A program made the translations under genes and the position numbers. A stretch of 64,000 nucleotides of DNA from Nocardia suismassiliense (GTDB taxonomy: Bacteria; Actinomycetota; Actinomycetes; Mycobacteriales; Mycobacteriaceae). Shown in pieces: positions 44,662-52,878 of this stretch; within the stretch, counting starts at the first letter, position 1, and the number at the start of each line of letters is the position of its first letter. Below the pieces are notes generated by a model. The model saw only the letters and a program-made list of their open reading frames with translations. It was not told where the DNA came from and searched no databases. The stretch is taken from NCBI RefSeq assembly GCF_900269665.1, contig NZ_LT985361.1, positions 4,734,677 through 4,798,676 of the forward strand, in the 5' to 3' direction.

Positions 44662-46287
44662 TCAGCGGACGAAGGTCGACGCTCGGTCGGCCAGATCGAG
44701 CACCATCTGCGGGAAGACGCCGAGAACAATGGTTGCCCCGGCACCGAAGGTGACGACCGTGGTGGTGAGGAACGGGGCGACCACGGTGGGGGCGTCCGTG
44801 GGTGGGTCGGTGAAGAACATGAGGACGATGACGCGGATGTAGAAGAAGGCGGCGATGGCGCTGCAGATGACGCCGACGATGACCAGGAAGGCGGCGTTGC
44901 CTGCGGCCGCGGCTTCGAAAACGGCGAACTTGCTGACGAATCCGCTGGTCAGTGGGAGACCGGCGAAGGAGAGCAGGAAGAGGGCGAAGACGCTGGCGAG
45001 CCAAGGGGAGCGGCGGCCGAGGCCTGCCCATTGGGACAGGGTGGTGGCTTCGTCGCCTGCGGCGTCGCGGACGAGGCTGACGACGGCGAAGGCGCCGACG
45101 GTGCCGAGACCGTAGGCCACCAGGTAGAACAGGATGGCCGAGACGCCTTTGTCGTTGGCGGCGACCAGACCGGTGAGGATGAAACCGGCATGGGCGACCG
45201 AGGAATACGCGAGCATCCGCTTGACGTCGGTCTGCGTGATCGCCATGACGGCGCCGACGGCCATGGTGGCGATGGCGATGGCGGCGAGCACCGGACGCCA
45301 GTCGTCGCGCAGTCCGGGCACCGCGACTTGCAGTACCCGCAACAACGCACCGACTGCCGCGATCTTGGTAGCGGCCGCCATGAACGCCGTAATCGGTGTC
45401 GGCGCACCCTGATACACGTCGGGCACCCAGGACTGGAACGGCACCGTGCCGATCTTGAACAGCAGCCCCACCGCGAGCATCGCCACACCGAGCAGTGCGA
45501 GCATCGCGTTATCCGGATGCTCGGCAATAGCATCGGCGATTCCGGCCAGCTGCACCGTGCCCGCCTGCCCGTACAGCAGCGCGACACCGTAGAGGAAGAA
45601 CGCCGAGGAGAACGCGCCGAGCAGGAAGTACTTCAGCGCCGCTTCCTGGGACAGCAGCCGCTTGCGCCGGGCCAGCCCGCACAGCAGATACAGCGGCAGC
45701 GACAGCACCTCGAGCGCGACGAACATGGTGAGCAGATCGTTCGACGCGGGGAACAGCAGCAGCCCGCCGACCGCGAGCAGCGTCAACGGGAAGACCTCGG
45801 TGGTCGCGATCCCGGCCCGCAGCGCGGTCCGCTCCATCGCACTCCCGGGCACCGAAGACGCCTGCGGCGTAAACGCATCCACGCCACGCCCGAGTGTCGC
45901 CGCGGCGACACTCCAGGTGCCGGGACCGCTGCGCGCCTCGACCCGCGGTTCGGCGCCGCGCTCGGCCATGAACAGCACCCCGAGGATCGCCACCACCAGG
46001 ATGGTGCCCTGCAGGAACAGCGTGACCCCGTCGACGGCGACCGCGCCGACCATCGCGGTGCCCTCGCTGCCGGCGAGCAGCACCACCGCGACCAACGCGG
46101 CGACCAGACCGGCGAGGCTCAGCAGCAACTGCGTGCCGAACCGGAACCGCCGCCCCATGAAGGCCTCGACCAGCACACTGATCACACCGGCACCCAGCAC
46201 GATCAGCATCGGCGAAAGCAGGCCGTATTCGATGCTCGGAGCCGGAATCGTCGCGGCGAGGGTTGTTCCGTAGTCCAAGGAAGTCAC
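44662..46287 (-). CDS. nuoN: NADH-quinone oxidoreductase subunit N
   Basis: 541 aa from GTG 46287. It is one of three antiporter-like proton-pumping subunits of complex I, with about 14 helices. Family blocks include LTMFVALEVLSLPLYLLCGL with the conserved Glu, AALKYFLLGAFSSAFFLYGVALLYGQ, FKIGTVPFQSWVPDVYQGAPTPITAFMAAATK with the TM7-8 loop, and KRMLAYSSVAHAGF. It is the last nuo gene. A 28-codon micro-ORF lies directly between nuoM and this gene, its TAA touching the GTG start. Confidence 0.97.
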   Translation of the reverse strand: MTSLDYGTTLAATIPAPSIEYGLLSPMLIVLGAGVISVLVEAFMGRRFRFGTQLLLSLAGLVAALVAVVLLAGSEGTAMVGAVAVDGVTLFLQGTILVVAILGVLFMAERGAEPRVEARSGPGTWSVAAATLGRGVDAFTPQASSVPGSAMERTALRAGIATTEVFPLTLLAVGGLLLFPASNDLLTMFVALEVLSLPLYLLCGLARRKRLLSQEAALKYFLLGAFSSAFFLYGVALLYGQAGTVQLAGIADAIAEHPDNAMLALLGVAMLAVGLLFKIGTVPFQSWVPDVYQGAPTPITAFMAAATKIAAVGALLRVLQVAVPGLRDDWRPVLAAIAIATMAVGAVMAITQTDVKRMLAYSSVAHAGFILTGLVAANDKGVSAILFYLVAYGLGTVGAFAVVSLVRDAAGDEATTLSQWAGLGRRSPWLASVFALFLLSFAGLPLTSGFVSKFAVFEAAAAGNAAFLVIVGVICSAIAAFFYIRVIVLMFFTDPPTDAPTVVAPFLTTTVVTFGAGATIVLGVFPQMVLDLADRASTFVR

Positions 46288-46374
46288 TTAGGCCGTCCTC
46301 GAGAAGGTGAACATCGTGGCGAGCAGACCCGCGACGACGAGAGCGATGGCGACGCGAACACTGAAACGACTCAT
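46288..46374 (-). CDS. 28-aa hydrophobic micro-ORF between nuoM and nuoN
   Basis: ATG 46374 overlaps the nuoM TGA (46371-46373) as ATGA. The frame runs 28 codons and its TAA (46288-46290) is followed at once by the nuoN GTG. The peptide starts MSRFSVRVAIALVVAGL, continues with LATMFTF and ends SRTA. This is a basic N-terminus, one ~17-residue hydrophobic stretch and a polar tail, as expected of a single-pass inner-membrane microprotein. Exact tiling against both neighbours indicates translational coupling in the nuo operon. Whether the peptide is stable or only a coupling device is unknown. I recall no described complex I subunit like it. Confidence 0.65.
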   Translation of the reverse strand: MSRFSVRVAIALVVAGLLATMFTFSRTA

Positions 46375-47999
46375 TTGTGCACACCTCCGGGATGTTCGGC
46401 CTTACCCGCCTCGGGCAGCGTGGGCACCGCGGGTTCGGGATCGTGCTTGCCGATGGTGGTCAAGGTCTGGCTCACCGCGGGATTGATGAAGTCCAGGATC
46501 GGTTTCGGATACACACCGAAGAACAGCAGCGCCGCGATCAACGGCACCACCACCGCGAGTTCGCGGGGCACCAGGTCGTAGATGTGTTCGTTGCCCTCCT
46601 TGACCGGGCCGGTCATCATGCGCTGGTAGAGCCACAGCACATACAGCGCCGCGAGCACCAGCGCACCGGTCGCGACGACCGCCGCGAACTGGTAGCGGCT
46701 GAAGGTGCCGACCAGCACCAGGAATTCGCTGATGAACGGTGCGAGCCCGGGCAGCGACAGCGTGGCCAGACCCGCGATGAAGAAGCTGCCCGCCAGTACC
46801 GGCGCCACCTTCTGCACGCCGCCGAAGTCGGCGATGAGCCGAGTACCGCGGCGCGACACCAGGAATCCGGCGATCAGGAACAGCGCGGCGGTGGAGATGC
46901 CGTGGTTGACCATGTACAGCGTGGCGCCGGTCTGTCCCTGACTGGTCATCGCGAAGATGCCCAGGATGATGAACCCGAAGTGCGAGATCGAGGTGTAGGC
47001 GATCAACCGCATCACGTCGGTCTGCCCGATGGCCAGCAGCGCACCGTAGATGATGCCGATCACGGCGAGCGTGATCACCAGCGGCGCATAGGTACTCGAC
47101 GCGTCGGGGAACAGCATCAGGCAGTAGCGCAGCATGCCGAAGGTGCCGACCTTGTCGACCACCGCCATCATCAGCACCGCACTCGACGGTGTCGCGGCGA
47201 CGGCGGCGTCGGGCAGCCAGGTGTGCAGCGGCCACAGCGGCGCCTTCACCGCGAAGGCGAACATGAAGCCGAGGAACAGCGCGTTGAGCACCGCGGGTGC
47301 GGCGCCGAGCTGTCCGGAGTTGGCGGCGGCGACCACCGTGCGGAAGTCGAAGGTGCCCGCCGAGTCCGCGCCGAGCCCGTTGCGCGCGGTGACCACATAC
47401 AACCCGATCACCGCGGCCAGCATGATCAGCCCGCCGAACAGGTTGTACAGCAGGAACTTCACCGCCGCCCGCGACCGCTGCTGGCGCAGTTCCACGTTCG
47501 CCGACCGCGGTCCGAAGCCACCGATGAGGAAGTACATCGGGATCAACATGGCTTCGAAGAACACGTAGAACAGCAGAATATCGAGCGAGACAAAGGAGAT
47601 CAGCACCATCGCCTCGACCAGCAGCGTCAGCGCGACATAGGTGTGCGACACCCGCCGCCCGCTGCCGACCTCGCGCTCGTCGTGCCAGCCCGCCAGGATC
47701 AGCAGCGGCACCAGCGCGGTGGTGAGCAGCACCAGCACCAGCGCGATCCCGTCGACGCCGACGGTATATCCGGCGCCGAAGGCCGGTATCCACTCGTGGT
47801 CCTCGACGAACTGGTACTGCTCGCCACCGGGTTCGAAGCGCACGGCGAGCACGACGGCGAACGCCAGCACCGCGATCGATACCACCAGCGCGACCCAGCG
47901 GGCGAGCAGTCGTTGCGCGGCGGGCAGCGCCAGCACGACGACCGCACCGATGACAGGCGCCAACCACAACGTGGTCAACCAGGGAAAGTCCTTCACCAC
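46371..47999 (-). CDS. nuoM: NADH-quinone oxidoreductase subunit M
   Basis: 542 aa. It is the second antiporter-like subunit of complex I. Blocks include DILLFYVFFEAMLIPMYFLIGGFG with the conserved Glu, KAPLWPLHTWLPDAAVAATPSSAVLMMAVVDKVGTFGMLRY and GQTDVMRLIAYTSISHFGFI. The start overlaps the nuoL stop by 7 bp. It has a long hydrophilic C-terminus (DPEPAVPTLPEAGKAEHPGG) after the final helix. The stop overlaps the 28-aa micro-ORF. Confidence 0.97.
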   Translation of the reverse strand: MVKDFPWLTTLWLAPVIGAVVVLALPAAQRLLARWVALVVSIAVLAFAVVLAVRFEPGGEQYQFVEDHEWIPAFGAGYTVGVDGIALVLVLLTTALVPLLILAGWHDEREVGSGRRVSHTYVALTLLVEAMVLISFVSLDILLFYVFFEAMLIPMYFLIGGFGPRSANVELRQQRSRAAVKFLLYNLFGGLIMLAAVIGLYVVTARNGLGADSAGTFDFRTVVAAANSGQLGAAPAVLNALFLGFMFAFAVKAPLWPLHTWLPDAAVAATPSSAVLMMAVVDKVGTFGMLRYCLMLFPDASSTYAPLVITLAVIGIIYGALLAIGQTDVMRLIAYTSISHFGFIILGIFAMTSQGQTGATLYMVNHGISTAALFLIAGFLVSRRGTRLIADFGGVQKVAPVLAGSFFIAGLATLSLPGLAPFISEFLVLVGTFSRYQFAAVVATGALVLAALYVLWLYQRMMTGPVKEGNEHIYDLVPRELAVVVPLIAALLFFGVYPKPILDFINPAVSQTLTTIGKHDPEPAVPTLPEAGKAEHPGGVHK

Positions 48000-49879
48000 A
48001 ACCTCACCGCCAGCAGGGCGGCAGCCACCAGGGCCGCGCCGGTGAACATGGACAGGGCATAGGACCGCACGAATCCGGTCTGTACCCGCCGGATTCGAGC
48101 GGACAGACCACCGATCAGCGCGGCCGTCCCGTTGACGATCCCGTCGATGCCCCGGTTGTCGAGGAACACCAGCGCGCGGGTCAGGTAACTGCCCGGGCGC
48201 ATGAAGGCCGCCTCGTTGACCGCGTCACCGTAGAGGTCCTTGCGGGCCGCGACGGTCAGCGCGGAGACGGTTGCCGGTGCGTGCTCGGGGATGTCGCGCT
48301 GCGCGTACTGGTAGTAGGCGATGCCGACACCGAAGGCGACCACGGTCAGCGCGAGCGCGGTCACGACAGCCGCCGGGACGACATGCTCGCCGTGATGCAC
48401 GCCGACAACCGGCGCGAGCCAGTTCTGCAGCGAGGCACCGAACGCGAACAACGCACCCGCGGTGACCGATCCGATGGCGAGCAGGATCATCGGCCCGGTC
48501 ATCACCGCGGGGGCTTCGTGCGGATGAGTGTCGGGCTTCCAGCGGCGTTCACCGAAGAACGTCATGATCATCACGCGCGTCATGTAGAACGCGGTGATCC
48601 CGGCACCGAGCAGGGTCACCGTGCCGAGCACCAAACCGCTGACACCACCTTGGTTGAACGCGACCTCGATGATCTTGTCCTTGGAGAAGAACCCCGCGAA
48701 CGGCGGCACACCGATGATGGCGAGGTAGCCGAGCCCGAAGGTGACGTAGGTGATCGGCAACAGTTTGCGCAGTCCGCCGTAGCGGCGCATGTCGGTCTCG
48801 TCGTCCATCGCGTGCATCACCGAACCGGCCCCGAGGAACAGTCCGGCCTTGAAGAACCCGTGGGTGAGCAGATGCATGATGGCGAAGGCGTATCCGGCCG
48901 GCCCGAGGCCCGCGGCGAGCACCATGTAGCCGATCTGACTCATCGTCGAGGCGGCGAGGGCCTTCTTGATGTCGTCCTTGGCGCAGCCGACGATCGCACC
49001 GAACAGCAACGTCACCGCGCCGACGAGCACGACGCCGAGCCGCGCGTCCGGCGCCAGATCGAAGATCGGACCGGACCGCGCGATCAGGTACACACCCGCG
49101 GTGACCATGGTGGCCGCGTGGATGAGCGCCGACACCGGGGTCGGGCCTTCCATCGCGTCCCCGAGCCAGGACTGCAGCGGCACCTGCGCGGACTTACCGC
49201 ACGCGGCGAGCAACAACAGCAACCCGATTGCGGTGAGCGTGCCCTCCCCGGCCTGCGGCGCACCCGCGAACACATCGGTGAAGTTGATCGACCCGAACGT
49301 CGAGAACATGACGAACATGGCGATCGCCAGCCCCATGTCACCGACCCGGTTGACCACGAACGCCTTCTTTGCTGCCGTGGCGGCCGAGGGCTTGTGGTAC
49401 CAGAACCCGATCAGCAGGTAGGACGCCAGACCGACGCCTTCCCAGCCGAGGTACAGCACCAGGTAGTTGTTCGCGAGCACCAGCAGCAGCATGGCCGCCA
49501 GGAACAGGTTGAGGTAGCCGAAGAATCGGCGCCGTCCCGGGTCGTGGCTCATGTAGCCGATGGAGTAGATGTGGATCAGCGAGCCGACGCCGGTGATCAG
49601 CAGCGCGAAACACATGGACAGCTGGTCCAATTGAAGGCTGAAGTCGGCTTGCAGCCCGGCCACCGGCACCCAGCTGAACAGGTCGGTATGGATGCCGCGC
49701 GCCGCGGTGTCGCGGCCGAGCATGTCGAAGAAGCCGATGCCGGCGACCACGAACGCGGCCAGCGCCAGCGCGGTGCCGAGCAGATGCCCCCACTTGTCGC
49801 TGAAACGGCCGGTGAGCAGAAGGAATACCGCACCTGCGAGCGGCAGGGCGGGCATGAGCCAGAGCGTCGCTGTACCCAT
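47993..49879 (-). CDS. nuoL: NADH-quinone oxidoreductase subunit L
   Basis: 628 aa. It is the largest antiporter-like subunit, with the lateral helix at its C-terminal end. NNYLVLYLGWEGVGLASYLLIGFWY, KSAQVPLQSWLGDAMEGPTPVSALIHAATMVTAGVYLIAR and AASTMSQIGYMVLAAGLGP are the family blocks with conserved Glu and Lys residues for proton transfer. The start lies just after the nuoK stop (1-nt gap). Confidence 0.97.
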   Translation of the reverse strand: MGTATLWLMPALPLAGAVFLLLTGRFSDKWGHLLGTALALAAFVVAGIGFFDMLGRDTAARGIHTDLFSWVPVAGLQADFSLQLDQLSMCFALLITGVGSLIHIYSIGYMSHDPGRRRFFGYLNLFLAAMLLLVLANNYLVLYLGWEGVGLASYLLIGFWYHKPSAATAAKKAFVVNRVGDMGLAIAMFVMFSTFGSINFTDVFAGAPQAGEGTLTAIGLLLLLAACGKSAQVPLQSWLGDAMEGPTPVSALIHAATMVTAGVYLIARSGPIFDLAPDARLGVVLVGAVTLLFGAIVGCAKDDIKKALAASTMSQIGYMVLAAGLGPAGYAFAIMHLLTHGFFKAGLFLGAGSVMHAMDDETDMRRYGGLRKLLPITYVTFGLGYLAIIGVPPFAGFFSKDKIIEVAFNQGGVSGLVLGTVTLLGAGITAFYMTRVMIMTFFGERRWKPDTHPHEAPAVMTGPMILLAIGSVTAGALFAFGASLQNWLAPVVGVHHGEHVVPAAVVTALALTVVAFGVGIAYYQYAQRDIPEHAPATVSALTVAARKDLYGDAVNEAAFMRPGSYLTRALVFLDNRGIDGIVNGTAALIGGLSARIRRVQTGFVRSYALSMFTGAALVAAALLAVRLW

Positions 49880-49880
49880 A

Positions 49881-50180
49881 TCAGAACTTCAACAGGTTGG
49901 CGTCGTCGACCGAGGTCGAGCGGCGGGCGCGGAAGATGGTCATGATGATGGCAAGGCCGACAACGACTTCGGCCGCGGCGACCACCATGGTGAAGAACGC
50001 GAACACCTGACCGTCCAGGTTCGCGTGCAACCTGGCGAAGGTGACGAACGCGAGGTTCACCGCGTTGAGCATCAGCTCGATGCACATGAACACCACGATG
50101 GCGTTGCGCCGCAGCAGCACGCCGGCCGCGCCGATCGTGAACAGCAGGGCGGACAGGAACAGGTAGTTCTGCGGATTCAC
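49881..50180 (-). CDS. nuoK: NADH-quinone oxidoreductase subunit K
   Basis: 99 aa from GTG 50180, which overlaps the nuoJ stop (GTGA). Three helices, with the conserved FMCIELMLNAVNLAFVTF carrying the Glu in TM2 and FFTMVVAAAEVVVGLAIIM carrying the Glu in TM3. It belongs to the proton path of the membrane arm. Length is exactly as expected. Confidence 0.97.
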   Translation of the reverse strand: MNPQNYLFLSALLFTIGAAGVLLRRNAIVVFMCIELMLNAVNLAFVTFARLHANLDGQVFAFFTMVVAAAEVVVGLAIIMTIFRARRSTSVDDANLLKF

Positions 50181-51046
50181 CGGTTGCCTTCCTCGTCGCG
50201 CTGGTTCTCGGTCGCGACCGAGGTAGCGGGTGCTTCGGTCGTGGACGCGACCGAGTTGCCTGGTGCTGTGGCTGCGGCCGGGGTGACGGCCGCCTCGGCG
50301 AGCGCCCTCGTGCGGCGGTGCCGCAGGATGGTGCTGACCGACAGTTCCTCGAAGGAGCCGTCGGGCAGCCTGGCCGGAATGTCGACCGCGTTGTGCCTGG
50401 CGTAGACGCCCGGCGTCGGCAGCGGGGTGGCCCGGTGGCCTGCCTCGCGGAACCGGCGCACCGACATCTCGCGCTGCCCGATCTTCGGCCCGAACTGCTC
50501 GCGGTGCGCGAGCACCATCGCGCCGATGGTCGCGGTGATCAGCAGCGCGCCGGTGAGCTCGAAGGCCCACACGTAGCGCACGAAGATCAGTTCGGCGAGT
50601 TCGCCGATCACGTCGCGGCCCGCGAAACCGGTTGCCGGGAAGCTGATCTCGGATTCCCGGATGCCGCGGGCGATACCGCTGATCAGCAGCATGCCGAAGC
50701 CGAGTCCGACCGCCGCCGCGGCGAGCTGCTGCCCGCGCAGGTTCTCCTTCAGCGATTCTGCGGAGTCGACACCGACCAGCATCAGCACGAACAGGAACAG
50801 CATCATGACCGCGCCGGTGTAGACGACGATCTGCACGACGCCGAGGAACAGCGCGTCCTGGGCCATGTAGAACACCGCGAGCACGATCATGGTGGCGGCC
50901 AGGCAGATCGCCGAATGCACGGCCTTGCGGGCGAACACCATGCCGAGCGCGCCGACCACGGCCAGCGGCGCCAGCACCCAGAAGTTCACCGCCTCGCCGG
51001 TCCCGGTGCGGGTGAGTGGCTCGGCGGCCAGTATCAGCGAGTTCAC
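50177..51046 (-). CDS. nuoJ: NADH-quinone oxidoreductase subunit J
   Basis: 289 aa from GTG 51046, overlapping the stop of the nuoHI frame (GTGA). Five helices are seen, including VVQIVVYTGAVMMLFLFVLMLVGV, the TM3 pi-bulge helix of complex I, and YVWAFELTGALLITATIGAMVLAHRE. About 100 extra C-terminal residues (LPTPGVYARHNAVDIPARLP, then an Ala/Thr-rich tail) are longer than in E. coli but usual for actinobacteria. Confidence 0.95.
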   Translation of the reverse strand: MNSLILAAEPLTRTGTGEAVNFWVLAPLAVVGALGMVFARKAVHSAICLAATMIVLAVFYMAQDALFLGVVQIVVYTGAVMMLFLFVLMLVGVDSAESLKENLRGQQLAAAAVGLGFGMLLISGIARGIRESEISFPATGFAGRDVIGELAELIFVRYVWAFELTGALLITATIGAMVLAHREQFGPKIGQREMSVRRFREAGHRATPLPTPGVYARHNAVDIPARLPDGSFEELSVSTILRHRRTRALAEAAVTPAAATAPGNSVASTTEAPATSVATENQRDEEGNR

Positions 51047-52878
51047 CGCGACCCTCCTTCCACGCCCACCGCGGCGGGCTCCTTCGGGCTCTCCGGCGCG
51101 TCGGTCGTGTTGCCGCCGTTGGCTTCCTGCGCACTGCCGGGCACGTTGCCGCGGTAGTAGTCGCCCTCGTCGGCGCCCGGGTACATGGCGTGCGGCGGGG
51201 CGGACATGCCCGGTTGCAGCGGCACCAGCAGCCGGTCCTTCTCGTAGATGAGGCCGGCGCGGTTGTCGTCGGTCATCTCGTAGTCGTTGGTCATGGTCAG
51301 CGCGCGCGTCGGGCACGCCTCGATGCACAACCCGCAACCGATGCAGCGCAGGTAGTTGATCTGATAGACCTGCCCGTACCGTTCACCCGGCGAAAAGCGT
51401 TCCGTCTCGGTGTTGTCCGCGCCTTCGACGTAGATCGCGTCGGCGGGGCAGGCCCAGGCGCACAGCTCGCAGCCGATGCACTTCTCCAGCCCGTCCGGGT
51501 GCCGGTTGAGCTGATGACGCCCGTGGTAGCGCGGCGCGGTCGGCACCTTCTGTTCCGGATAGAACTCGGTGTTCGGCTTCTTGAACATGGTCGCTGCGGT
51601 CACCGCGAACCCGGCCAGCGGATCGAACAGTCCCGACTTGGCCACGTCGCGGGGACGGTCGGGCAGCGGCGGTGTCGGGAAGCCCAAGAACACAGCGGAA
51701 TCCGCGGTCGGTGCGGCTGGGACCGGCTCGGCGGGCGGCGGGGCGCCACCCTTGCGCCCGGCCCGCAGGAACATCCACACCATCAGCCCGGAGACCAGCA
51801 GGCCGCCGATGACGAGCGCCGGCGTCTGGATCTCATAGCCCTCGGCCTGCAGCACGCGAGCCGTCGCGACCAGCATCACCCAGAGCAGCGAAGCCGGGAT
51901 GAGCAGCTTCCAGCCGAGGTTCATGAACTGGTCGTAGCGCAGGCGGGGCAGCGTGCCGCGCAGCCAGATGAAGACGAACAGGAACATCCAGACCTTGGCG
52001 GTGAACCACAGCACCGGCCACCAGCCGCTGTTCGCGCCGTCCCACATGTTCAACGGCCACGGTGCGTGCCAGCCACCCAGGAACAAGGTGGTGGCCAGCG
52101 CGGAAACCGTTGCCATGTTGATGTATTCGGCCATCATGAACATGGCGAACTTCAGCGAGGAGTACTCGGTGTGAAAGCCGCCGACCAGCTCACCCTCGGC
52201 CTCGGGCAGGTCGAACGGGGCTCGGTTGGTCTCGCCGACCATGGACACGCAGTAGATCAGGAACGACGGCAGCAGCAGGAAGACGTACCAGGTGCCGTCC
52301 TGTGCGGCCACGATGCCCGAGGTGGACATGGTGCCGGTCAGCAGGAACACGGTGGCGAAGCACAGGGCCATCGCGATCTCGTAGGAGATCACCTGCGCGG
52401 TCGAGCGCAGCCCGCCCAGCAGCGGGTAGGTGGAGCCCGACGACCAACCGGCGAGCACGATGCCGTACACGCCGATCGAGGTGATCGCCAGAATGTAGAG
52501 CACCGCTACCGGCAGATCGGTGAGCTGCAACGCGGTCTGGTGCCCGAAGATGGAAACCTCGGGGCCGAACGGGATCACCGCGAACGCCATCACGGCCGGG
52601 ATCAGCGAGATGATCGGCGCCATGATGAAGACCGGCTTGTCCACGATGGCCGGAATGATGTCTTCCTTGAGCGCCATCTTGACGCCGTCGGCGATGCTCT
52701 GCAGCATGCCGTACGGGCCGATCCGGTTCGGGCCGATGCGCATCTGCATGCGCGCCACGATCTTTCGTTCCGCGACCACCGCGATCATCGGGGTGAGCAA
52801 CAGGAATACGAAGATGGCGAGGGACTTTCCGATCACGAGCCAGAGTGGGTCGTGGCCGAACAGACTGAGGTCACTCAT
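51043..52878 (-). CDS. nuoHI: Fused NADH-quinone oxidoreductase subunits H and I
   Basis: One open frame of 611 codons. Residues 1 to ~395 are NuoH: eight helices, AERKIVARMQMRIGPNRIGP, FDLPEAEGELVGGFHTEYSS, and the conserved tail FPTPPLP. NuoI follows from about 410: FKKPNTEFYPE, PRYHGRHQLNRHPDGLEKCIGCELCAWACP and CIGCGLCIEACPTRAL, the eight Cys for two [4Fe-4S] clusters. I translated the junction (PTPPLPDRPRDVAKSGLFDPLAG) and found no stop. An in-frame GTG at 51645 could start a separate NuoI, but without a ribosome site and without ending NuoH. NuoH anchors the quinone site and NuoI relays electrons to N2. Confidence 0.93.
   Translation of the reverse strand: MSDLSLFGHDPLWLVIGKSLAIFVFLLLTPMIAVVAERKIVARMQMRIGPNRIGPYGMLQSIADGVKMALKEDIIPAIVDKPVFIMAPIISLIPAVMAFAVIPFGPEVSIFGHQTALQLTDLPVAVLYILAITSIGVYGIVLAGWSSGSTYPLLGGLRSTAQVISYEIAMALCFATVFLLTGTMSTSGIVAAQDGTWYVFLLLPSFLIYCVSMVGETNRAPFDLPEAEGELVGGFHTEYSSLKFAMFMMAEYINMATVSALATTLFLGGWHAPWPLNMWDGANSGWWPVLWFTAKVWMFLFVFIWLRGTLPRLRYDQFMNLGWKLLIPASLLWVMLVATARVLQAEGYEIQTPALVIGGLLVSGLMVWMFLRAGRKGGAPPPAEPVPAAPTADSAVFLGFPTPPLPDRPRDVAKSGLFDPLAGFAVTAATMFKKPNTEFYPEQKVPTAPRYHGRHQLNRHPDGLEKCIGCELCAWACPADAIYVEGADNTETERFSPGERYGQVYQINYLRCIGCGLCIEACPTRALTMTNDYEMTDDNRAGLIYEKDRLLVPLQPGMSAPPHAMYPGADEGDYYRGNVPGSAQEANGGNTTDAPESPKEPAAVGVEGGSR

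Noticed and set aside
43864..46581. A 905-codon plus frame opposite nuoN
   Set aside because: It is a shadow of a high-GC gene with biased codon use; no recognisable domain.
46377..49945. Long plus frames (about 555 codons each) opposite nuoM and nuoL
   Set aside because: Antisense of strongly supported complex I genes with low-complexity His/Gln/Arg sequence.
51043..51645. Separate nuoI gene starting at GTG 51645
   Set aside because: No ribosome site before this GTG, and NuoH has no stop codon before it, so at least some product must be a fusion.
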